Of a stretch of 5,838 nt of DNA, positions 1 through 4,190 are shown one piece after another. Each line of letters starts with the position of its first letter. Position 1 is the stretch's first letter. A model generated the notes under the pieces. That model worked only from the letters and a program-made list of their open reading frames with translations, did no database searches and was not told the DNA's origin. Made by a program: the position numbers and the translations under genes. The DNA is from CSP1-1 sp035620615 (lineage in GTDB: Archaea > Thermoproteota > Nitrososphaeria > Nitrososphaerales > Nitrosopumilaceae): positions 1 through 5,838 of the forward strand of contig DASPGM010000020.1 in NCBI GenBank assembly GCA_035620615.1, written 5' to 3'.

Positions 1-44
1 TTATTTAGAAAATATTTCTTTTGTTCATTTTGCACAGACATCAT
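1..44 (-). CDS. Possible 5' end of a minus-strand gene, cut by the window edge
   Basis: On the minus strand, two consecutive ATG codons (44-42 and 41-39) open a frame that reads MMSVQNEQKKYFLN and then leaves the window with no stop. An AT-rich stretch at about 68-75 (minus strand CATATTAT) lies some 26 bp upstream, where a TATA box for a leaderless transcript would sit, and a GGATGA stretch lies about 10 nt before the ATG. Only 14 codons are visible, so this could easily be chance. No function can be assigned. If real, it is divergent from the membrane protein gene starting at 74. Confidence 0.25.
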   Translation of the reverse strand, partial: MMSVQNEQKKYFLN

Positions 45-73
45 GTTAAAGTTTCATCCTTTCGTACCATAAT

Positions 74-394
74 ATGAAAATTATTGTGGCTTTTATTTTG
101 GTCGCAATAATTTTCGCGCCAAGTACAGTATTTGGTTGGAAATCAATCAATCAAGCGGAGAATAATTGTATAGTTGATTGTAATTATACATACGGTAGTT
201 TTGATTCTTCTAAATCTACTACTTTCTTAATGATTGGGATGATTTCTCTTCTTGGGATTGGTCTTTTTATAAAATATAAGAAATTGGATAAATATGAAAC
301 ATTTTCAATTACCTGCAAAACCTGTAGACGAAATACTCGTGGGTTAAAGTGTCCTATATGTGAGGCTGAACAAAGGGCGGTATTTGGATCTTGA
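74..394 (+). CDS. Small membrane protein with signal peptide and C-terminal zinc ribbon (hypothetical)
   Basis: This 106-residue protein is not one I recognise by name. Residues 1-21 form a typical secretory signal (MKIIVAF, a hydrophobic core, then a likely cleavage or anchor region near TVFGW). Residues about 22-48 would be extracytoplasmic and include two cysteines (C32, C36) and a possible N-glycosylation site (NYT). Residues about 50-67 form a second hydrophobic segment ending in KYKK, which by the positive-inside rule puts the C terminus in the cytoplasm. That tail carries CxxC-x8-CxxC (C81, C84, C93, C96), a zinc-ribbon or rubredoxin-knuckle pattern with several basic residues. The design suggests a membrane-tethered zinc-binding module of unknown partner. 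The ATG is preferred because it gives a complete signal sequence. There is no clear Shine-Dalgarno site. It appears to be a single gene, possibly divergent from a gene to the left. Confidence 0.75.
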   Translation: MKIIVAFILVAIIFAPSTVFGWKSINQAENNCIVDCNYTYGSFDSSKSTTFLMIGMISLLGIGLFIKYKKLDKYETFSITCKTCRRNTRGLKCPICEAEQRAVFGS

Positions 395-540
395 CGACAT
401 ACCCTTTAGTTGTTCAGTTATTTGATGGAAATTCTTCTAATCATTCTTTTAGTTCAACTTTAATTATGTTGGTAGTAGGAATCCCACTTCGATTTTTTTC
501 ATCATATGGTATAATTCGTAATTTTCAACTTTTACGATAA
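391..540 (+). CDS. Possible 49-residue small ORF overlapping the upstream stop (doubtful)
   Basis: A frame opens with TTG at 391-393, overlapping the TGA stop of the membrane protein gene (392-394), and stays open for 49 codons to TAA at 538-540. The product starts TTYPLVVQLFDG and holds a hydrophobic stretch (STLIMLVVGIPLRFF) that could span the membrane. A stop/start overlap is typical of translational coupling. Against it are the TTG start, the lack of a recognisable domain, a T7 run at 493-499 inside the frame, and short open frames being common by chance. An internal ATG (about 466) would give a 24-residue version. It could also be a remnant of a longer C terminus. Confidence 0.2.
   Translation: MTTYPLVVQLFDGNSSNHSFSSTLIMLVVGIPLRFFSSYGIIRNFQLLR
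493..499 (+). terminator. T7 run, candidate terminator of the 74-394 gene
   Basis: Seven consecutive T residues lie about 100 bp after the stop of the membrane protein gene. Archaeal RNA polymerase terminates efficiently at T-rich tracts without a hairpin, and this is the longest T run on the plus strand before the convergent osmC gene. The assignment rests only on base composition and position. Confidence 0.3.
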
Positions 541-578
541 AAGACTCCTATTTTCATTTATAAATAATCAAATCCTAA

Positions 579-595
579 GGATGGCTAATCCATCC
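579..595. repeat. Inverted repeat GGATGG-ctaat-CCATCC
   Basis: Perfect 6-bp arms (579-584 and 590-595) are separated by a 5-nt loop in an otherwise AT-rich noncoding gap. As RNA it would form a fairly stable hairpin on either strand. A smaller overlapping palindrome, TCCT-a-AGGA (573-581), could compete with it. It lies between the ends of two convergent genes, so it may help terminate transcription, or it may be a scar. Its right arm runs into a 15-bp exact match with the 3' end of the FEN1 gene. Apart from this hairpin and the doubtful ORF, I see nothing in the 395-650 gap. Confidence 0.4.
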
Positions 596-650
596 ATTGT
601 TCTAGTATAGAAATACATGCTAATTGTTTCAGCTTATGAATTTTTAAATT

Positions 651-679
651 AAAAAAAGAAAAAAGGAAAAAATTCCTTT
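651..679 (-). terminator. Hairpin plus T-run terminator of the osmC-family gene
   Basis: Read on the minus strand, a 7-bp perfect stem (AAAGGAA/TTCCTTT, arms 673-679 and 662-668) with a 4-nt loop overlaps the TAA stop of the OsmC-family gene. It is followed directly by a run made almost entirely of T (complement of 651-661). This resembles a bacterial intrinsic terminator, but the stem is mostly A-T and weak. The T run alone would suffice for archaeal RNA polymerase. Confidence 0.6.
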
Positions 680-1247
680 ATTTTACCAATCTAACATTAA
701 CTGGAGTTGGTCTTGAGACTGTATTTGCAACAGGAGATGCCTTCTTTGCAAGCTCTATTAGTTCCTGCAGAGTTTCTTCTGATGCATCAGACTCTATCTT
801 AAAGGAGATGTTAATTCCTTGATATCCAGGATTCACATTCTCATCTAATTGGAGTAATCCATGAAGATCAATATCTCCCTCTAGAGTTGATTCGATAGAA
901 TCAATCTTTATTCCTCTTGCCGCTGCATGGGAAACTAAGCTAGTAGTTACACATCCAGCTAATCCTGCAAGAAGATATTCTACAGGATTTGCACCCTTAT
1001 CATCACCTAACAAAACAGGTGGCTCGTCTTTTACAAAGACATGGGGTTTGCTTCTTTTGAAGGTCTTACATGCACCAGAATAGTCTGATACAGTTGTGTG
1101 GTTTTCTGTTCCCCCAATCCACTTGTTTTGGGCACGGAAATTGAATTTTGCAATTTCCTTATTTTCTTTGATGTTGTCAATCGTTTCAAAAAGTTGAGTG
1201 ACATTTACACCATTTACTATTTTTGTTGTTGTTTGTTGTGATTTCAT
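678..1247 (-). CDS. OsmC/Ohr-family protein, single-cysteine form
   Basis: This 189-residue protein belongs to the OsmC/Ohr superfamily, small cytoplasmic proteins whose best-studied members reduce organic hydroperoxides with a pair of cysteines. The family core is clear: the first conserved cysteine sits in NPVEYLLAGLAGC (C99), at the start of the long central helix (VTTSLVSHAAARGI). The LEGDIDLHGLL and GYQGINISFKIESDA strands follow, then a helix and SPVANTVSRPTPV. In classical OsmC/Ohr the last motif begins with the second catalytic cysteine. Here that position is serine (S171), so the two-cysteine peroxidase cycle is not possible as usually described, and activity on hydroperoxides is uncertain. 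An extra cysteine (C60) lies in the N-terminal part, which is longer than in short OsmC proteins. The gene is divergent from the RHH regulator. A TATA-like box lies 26 bp upstream of the ATG, fitting a leaderless transcript, with a tandem operator between box and start. Confidence 0.88.
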   Translation of the reverse strand: MKSQQTTTKIVNGVNVTQLFETIDNIKENKEIAKFNFRAQNKWIGGTENHTTVSDYSGACKTFKRSKPHVFVKDEPPVLLGDDKGANPVEYLLAGLAGCVTTSLVSHAAARGIKIDSIESTLEGDIDLHGLLQLDENVNPGYQGINISFKIESDASEETLQELIELAKKASPVANTVSRPTPVNVRLVK

Positions 1248-1252
1248 AGCAA

Positions 1253-1268
1253 TGATATCATGATATCA
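1253..1268. promoter_or_regulatory. Tandem 8-bp operator pair, osmC side (TGATATCA x2)
   Basis: Two exact copies of the palindromic octamer TGATATCA lie end to end (1253-1260 and 1261-1268) inside an 18-bp perfect palindrome, ATGATATCATGATATCAT (1252-1269). The pair fills the space between the predicted osmC TATA box (about 1269-1277) and its start codon at 1247, so bound protein would block transcription start. Contiguous 8-bp palindromic boxes are how ribbon-helix-helix repressors such as MetJ bind, one dimer per box. The divergent neighbour encodes an RHH protein, so it is the natural binder (inference). Confidence 0.7.
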
Positions 1269-1277
1269 TTATATTAA
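1269..1277 (-). promoter_or_regulatory. TATA-like box of the osmC-family gene
   Basis: The minus strand reads TTAATATAA here. Its centre (about 1273) lies 26 bp upstream of the ATG at 1247, the usual distance from an archaeal TATA box to the transcription start. This implies a leaderless mRNA starting at or next to the ATG. Confidence 0.55.
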
Positions 1278-1289
1278 CTTTATGTTTTA

Positions 1290-1305
1290 TGATATCATGA
1301 TAGCA
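1290..1305. promoter_or_regulatory. Tandem 8-bp operator pair, RHH-gene side (TGATATCA TGATAGCA)
   Basis: TGATATCA (1290-1297) is followed directly by TGATAGCA (1298-1305), which differs from the consensus by one base. The pair repeats the 16-bp unit at 1253-1268 with its start 37 bp further on. It abuts the upstream edge of the predicted TATA box of the RHH gene (1308-1317), overlapping where TFB would contact the BRE, so occupancy should affect assembly of the initiation complex. Confidence 0.65.
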
Positions 1306-1307
1306 TA

Positions 1308-1317
1308 TTATATATAA
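1308..1317 (+). promoter_or_regulatory. TATA box of the RHH regulator gene
   Basis: TTATATATAA is the strongest TATA-like sequence in the intergenic region. Its centre lies 25-26 bp before the ATG at 1338, the same geometry as for osmC, but it overlaps the alternative ATG at 1317. This argues that the mRNA starts at about 1338 and that the upstream ATG is not used. Confidence 0.65.
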
Positions 1318-1330
1318 TGATTGATACTAA

Positions 1331-1338
1331 TGATATCA
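1331..1338. promoter_or_regulatory. Single TGATATCA box at the predicted RHH-gene transcription start
   Basis: A fourth exact TGATATCA copy ends on the A of the preferred start codon (1338). Its start is 41 bp from that of the previous pair. A repressor here would cover the predicted transcription start, consistent with negative autoregulation. Unlike the other two sites it has no clear tandem partner; the sequence just upstream (TGATACTAA from 1322) is only a loose match. Confidence 0.5.
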
Positions 1339-1997
1339 TGCCAAAAGATGTTCTTGTTCGAGGATTTGACGATAAAATCCATTCTGAGCTAGGAAAAAAA
1401 TCAGATCAAATGGGGGTATCGATTAATTCCATAGTAAAAGACGCAGTTGAACAATGGCTTGATAAAAAGACTCATGTTCCTCACGTCCATGATTTGCTAA
1501 TTTATTCTGATGAAAAATCCATGAAGAGTTTTCTAAAATCTTTAGACCGAATAGCAAGTAATAGTGAATGGTTCAAATCGTTTGCTGCACCACCAAAGCA
1601 TGATTCAGAAAAAACATTATCTAATCTTAATTGGTTTAATGGAACCATAAAACCATACAATCCTCATGGTACTAGCGGTCCAAAGTACTGCAGTCAGGTA
1701 TTACAAAAAATTGTAAAAGAATCAAACAAAAAACCTCTTTGTTGTGTTGATTTTATGATTACAGATATTGCAAATAGATCATTTCATCAGGCAATGGATC
1801 TTGAAAAAGGATATGACTCAGCAAGGCTACCAGGGTTAATGTTTTGTCCCTACAAGGCTAGTGATTTAATGAATTCAGACATTACTGATATGATTGAATT
1901 ACTTATGATGCATGATAGAATATTTGTTGTAAAAAATGATGATATTTACAAATTACATGTAACCAAAGAAAGCATTCATAAAATATTTTTGAATTAA
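1338..1997 (+). CDS. Ribbon-helix-helix (CopG/Arc-type) regulator with a cysteine-containing C-terminal domain
   Basis: Starting at ATG 1338 the protein has 219 residues. Residues about 4-41 match a ribbon-helix-helix DNA-binding fold: a short strand (DVLVRGFD), helix 1 (DKIHSELGKKSDQMG), the turn VSIN and helix 2 (SIVKDAVEQWL). RHH proteins bind as dimers, inserting the strand in the major groove. The remaining 170 or so residues form a domain I do not recognise. It contains four cysteines (C118, C135, C136, C170), including an adjacent CC pair in KPLCCVDF, plus several histidines near its start (HVPHVHD), so a redox or metal sensor is possible. An in-frame ATG at 1317 would add seven residues, but it lies in the TATA box, so 1338 is preferred. 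The gene is divergent from osmC and surrounded by repeated octamers that suit RHH binding, implying control of both genes. It ends 29 bp from the convergent FEN1 gene. Confidence 0.8.
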   Translation: MPKDVLVRGFDDKIHSELGKKSDQMGVSINSIVKDAVEQWLDKKTHVPHVHDLLIYSDEKSMKSFLKSLDRIASNSEWFKSFAAPPKHDSEKTLSNLNWFNGTIKPYNPHGTSGPKYCSQVLQKIVKESNKKPLCCVDFMITDIANRSFHQAMDLEKGYDSARLPGLMFCPYKASDLMNSDITDMIELLMMHDRIFVVKNDDIYKLHVTKESIHKIFLN

Positions 1998-2026
1998 ATC
2001 TCAAAGTGATTTAAAGAAATTAGAAC

Positions 2027-3055
2027 TTAGTCGCCCATCCATTGTTCTAATGTATGGCTCTTTTTTTCTAATGCTTTTTTTAGTCGATTAAGTGAAGTAT
2101 CCACCCTATCTTTTGAAAAATTTCTCTCTTCTACCAAATACTTTGTTACCCCATCATAATCCACAGACTCAAAATTAATTTCAGAAACATTTGTGACTTC
2201 TGGTTCTAAGAATATTTTTCGTATTTGGTTATAATCTATCTTTTCTAACTGCTCTTGAATCTGGGGGATATTTTCTAATTTAGAATGTTCGTGAATCATC
2301 TTTAGAGCAGTTTTAGGTCCTACTCTCTCAAATCCATCAGGATTAAAATCAGTTCCAATTAAAATCCCTAAATCAACTAATTGTTCCTTGCTTAACTTTA
2401 ATTCTAAAAGTGTTTTTTGGGTATCAATTATCTCTGGAACAATTTCTATGTAGGAATTTCTATTTGGAAGTTTGCGCCTCCCGCTATTAGTGAAATTTCT
2501 TACTAATTTTTTTGCACCAAATAAAATTGAATCAAAGTCTTGGCTCGCAGAGGCATATGCTTGACCAGTTTGGGTAAGATATGCTGCAGTAGACTCTCCC
2601 TCAGATTTTGCTTGTATTACCGGTATCCCAAATAGATCCAAGAGCTTTTTTGAATCTTGAACCATGGAATCTCTCATGGAAGTAGTTTGCTGAGCATATT
2701 TTCTTGCTTCCTCTAAATCTCCAGATTTTAGAGCTTTTTCGTACTTTACTGTTGCATCTCTTTTTGCTTGTTTTCTATGTTCTATTTCCGCTGATTTTAG
2801 TGATGGGGGTTTTCCATCAAAAACATAGACTGGCTTTATTCCTAACGAAAGAAAATTGATATTTCTATAGAACAAACCACTAAGATGACTGGTTACTCTT
2901 CCCTGATCATCAGAAAGATGTAGCCCATCAGGGCCTCTTATTATTGCTAAAAATTGGTAAATCGCATTATACGCATCAATTGCAACAACTTTGGATGCAA
3001 ATGATTCAAGATTCGTTTTTTCACGAATTACTAACGCTTTAAGATCTAAACCCAA
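2027..3055 (-). CDS. fen: Flap endonuclease 1 (FEN1)
   Basis: FEN1 cuts 5' flaps during Okazaki fragment maturation and long-patch base excision repair, working with the sliding clamp PCNA. The 342-residue length matches archaeal FEN1 (about 340). The N domain begins MGLDLKALV and holds D27 (AIDAYNA) and D80 (VYVFDGKPP). The internal domain carries E152 and E154 (SEGES), D173 and D175 (SQDFDSILFG) and D236 (GTDFNPDG), so all seven expected metal-binding acidic residues are present. A helix-turn-helix of the H3TH type follows (VGPKTALKMI, about 246-254). The C-terminal SHTLEQWM resembles a PCNA-interacting box but lacks the usual leading Gln and the second aromatic residue. The start is TTG (3055-3053): no ATG is in frame nearby, and FEN1 proteins begin with M-G, the Gly2 amine lying near the active site. 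It is convergent with the RHH gene and divergent from the cyclase. Confidence 0.95.
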   Translation of the reverse strand: MGLDLKALVIREKTNLESFASKVVAIDAYNAIYQFLAIIRGPDGLHLSDDQGRVTSHLSGLFYRNINFLSLGIKPVYVFDGKPPSLKSAEIEHRKQAKRDATVKYEKALKSGDLEEARKYAQQTTSMRDSMVQDSKKLLDLFGIPVIQAKSEGESTAAYLTQTGQAYASASQDFDSILFGAKKLVRNFTNSGRRKLPNRNSYIEIVPEIIDTQKTLLELKLSKEQLVDLGILIGTDFNPDGFERVGPKTALKMIHEHSKLENIPQIQEQLEKIDYNQIRKIFLEPEVTNVSEINFESVDYDGVTKYLVEERNFSKDRVDTSLNRLKKALEKKSHTLEQWMGD

Positions 3056-3141
3056 TGTTTCTGAGGTACATATCAGAGGCTTTTTTTCTTTGTGTTGATA
3101 AAATTACTCTCATTTTCAATAAAATTAGCTTATTTTTCATT

Positions 3142-3173
3142 ATACTAGCTAAATTCTGTATATCATCTAGTAT
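3142..3173. repeat. Inverted repeat ATACTAG...CTAGTAT upstream of the cyclase gene
   Basis: Seven-base perfect arms (3142-3148 and 3167-3173) are separated by 18 bp and flank the likely TATA-like element of the cyclase gene. The arrangement could be an operator for a dimeric regulator. Short AT-rich repeats also arise by chance, so confidence is low. Confidence 0.25.
3157..3164 (+). promoter_or_regulatory. Possible TATA-like element of the cyclase gene
   Basis: TGTATATC is centred about 27 bp before the ATG at 3188, the right distance for a leaderless archaeal transcript, and no Shine-Dalgarno sequence precedes that ATG. The match to a TATA consensus is imperfect. Confidence 0.35.
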
Positions 3174-3187
3174 GCCTTAGATTAATC

Positions 3188-3856
3188 ATGTCAACTCCGG
3201 TACTTTTACCACAGGAAATGGAGGTTTTGGAAAAAATTCCCTATACTCTATTTCAAAGGCTAGAGAATCGCCTAGAGGAGGTAGTTTCCTTTTCTGGGAC
3301 TCATCAAAATTACTGTGTAGGAATAGTTGATATGGTAGGCTCTACGAAGGTAGCATCCCGTCTTTCAAAAGAAAAATTGACACAATACTATAGCATATTT
3401 TTAAACGGAATGTCAATGATAGTAAAAGATCATGGTGGACTAGTTGTAAAAAGTATTGGTGATAGTCTCTTGTTTTATTTTCCAAAGACCTCAGACTATG
3501 ATCCAAGACACTTTGTATGCCCACTCAAATGTGGAATGTCAATGATTGAATGCTCAGAAATCATCAACTCAAAAATGCTCAAACATGGATTGCCTCCCGT
3601 AAGTTATCGAATAAGCATGGACTTTGGAACAGTGATGATGGCACAATCGGTATCCTCCCCAGATGACGATATATTTGGTTCAACTGTAAACGTTTGCAGT
3701 AAAATCAATCGTTTAGCAAAATCTAACGCAATGGTAATTGGAAATGATATGTACCAAATAGTAAAAGACTTTGATGAATTTAGCTTCAAGTCAAGCTCAG
3801 ACTATTCCCTTGGTCTGTTACAGAACTACCCAGTCTACTCTGTTTTAAAAAAATAA
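3188..3856 (+). CDS. Class III adenylate/guanylate cyclase, stand-alone catalytic domain
   Basis: Most of this 222-residue protein is one class III nucleotidyl cyclase homology domain, the type that makes cAMP or cGMP as a homodimer. Visible motifs are the first metal site VGIVDMVGSTKVASRL (D48), the hairpin GGLVVKSIGDSLLFYF (second metal Asp D92), the strand YRISMDFGTVM (about 140-150) and DDIFGSTVNVCSKINRLAKSNAMVIGNDMY (about 160-189). K88 and D161 fall where adenylyl cyclases hold the Lys/Asp pair that reads adenine, favouring ATP over GTP. N168 matches the transition-state Asn. The partner Arg four residues later is Lys (K172), so activity may be altered. There are no membrane segments and no HAMP, PAS or other sensor domain; the first 40 or so residues may form a short helical lead. 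The zinc-ribbon gene starts 18 bp downstream, suggesting an operon. Confidence 0.85.
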   Translation: MSTPVLLPQEMEVLEKIPYTLFQRLENRLEEVVSFSGTHQNYCVGIVDMVGSTKVASRLSKEKLTQYYSIFLNGMSMIVKDHGGLVVKSIGDSLLFYFPKTSDYDPRHFVCPLKCGMSMIECSEIINSKMLKHGLPPVSYRISMDFGTVMMAQSVSSPDDDIFGSTVNVCSKINRLAKSNAMVIGNDMYQIVKDFDEFSFKSSSDYSLGLLQNYPVYSVLKK

Positions 3857-3860
3857 CAGA

Positions 3861-3867
3861 AGAGTGA
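3861..3867 (+). promoter_or_regulatory. Possible ribosome binding site of the zinc-ribbon gene
   Basis: AGAGTGA lies 7 nt before the TTG start at 3875 and resembles the purine-rich archaeal Shine-Dalgarno core. Such a site is expected for an internal operon gene, and it helps justify the non-ATG start. Confidence 0.35.
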
Positions 3868-3874
3868 ACTTGAA

Positions 3875-4093
3875 TTGAGAAATAACCAAATAGAAAATAG
3901 TGCAAAGAACACCGAAATCTTAAATGAATCAAACTCTATAGAACCGTCAATAAACTATGATGATATATTAGATAATTTTGAGTTACCAATTTGTATCGTG
4001 TGTGGTAGAGAGGTCATTACATATTGGGAACCATTATACTCTGGAATTAGGGCTAGTTGCAAAAACTGTGAAATTAATTGGGCAGAATCCTAA
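3875..4093 (+). CDS. 72-residue zinc-ribbon protein (hypothetical)
   Basis: The first 35 residues are polar, Asn/Glu-rich and probably disordered. The second half contains ELPICIVCGREV and then ASCKNCEINW, giving CxxC-x18-CxxC (C40, C43, C62, C65), a compact zinc ribbon. I do not recognise the family. It could bind nucleic acid, or mediate protein contacts with the cyclase encoded just upstream. The start is TTG at 3875: upstream codons in this frame (GAA, CTT, GAA, AGT, AAG, CAG) run back to a TAA at 3854 with no ATG or GTG, and a purine-rich stretch precedes it at a suitable distance. The 18-bp gap to the cyclase stop implies co-transcription. T runs follow immediately after the stop. Confidence 0.65.
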   Translation: MRNNQIENSAKNTEILNESNSIEPSINYDDILDNFELPICIVCGREVITYWEPLYSGIRASCKNCEINWAES

Positions 4094-4113
4094 TTTTTTC
4101 AAAATTATTTTTT
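4094..4113 (+). terminator. Paired T6 runs after the cyclase/zinc-ribbon unit
   Basis: Two runs of six T (4094-4099 and 4108-4113) directly follow the stop of the zinc-ribbon gene. T-rich tracts terminate archaeal RNA polymerase, so this is the likely end of the cyclase and zinc-ribbon transcript. Confidence 0.5.
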
Positions 4114-4157
4114 AGAATTATATCTTTTAATGCTAAAATAACCTCTGAAATTAGATA

Positions 4158-4166
4158 ATAATATTT
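4158..4166 (+). promoter_or_regulatory. Possible TATA-like box of the FilR1-type regulator gene
   Basis: TAATATTTA lies about 28 bp (centre to A of ATG) upstream of 4191, near the expected distance for a leaderless start. The surrounding gap is AT-rich throughout, so neighbouring positions could also serve. Confidence 0.35.
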
Positions 4167-4190
4167 ACAGCATATTTGAATAACTAACAA

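Noticed and set aside
820..828. A further operator box in the osmC coding region (TTGATATCC)
   Set aside because: It has a single partial match to the octamer, lies within conserved coding sequence, and has no tandem partner or promoter nearby.
1252..1339. CRISPR-like or transposon terminal repeats
   Set aside because: The repeats are 8-bp palindromes at promoter positions, with no uniform spacers, no transposase and no target duplication. An operator array explains them better.
3056..3072. ATG upstream of the FEN1 TTG as its start
   Set aside because: The nearby minus-strand ATG (in TGATATGTACC) is out of frame and hits TAA within the FEN1 N-terminal codons.
3342..3789. Two minus-strand open frames of about 60 codons (3342-3524 and 3604-3789)
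   Set aside because: Both lie wholly inside the cyclase gene, whose motifs fix the coding strand. Their translations show no domain or independent promoter.
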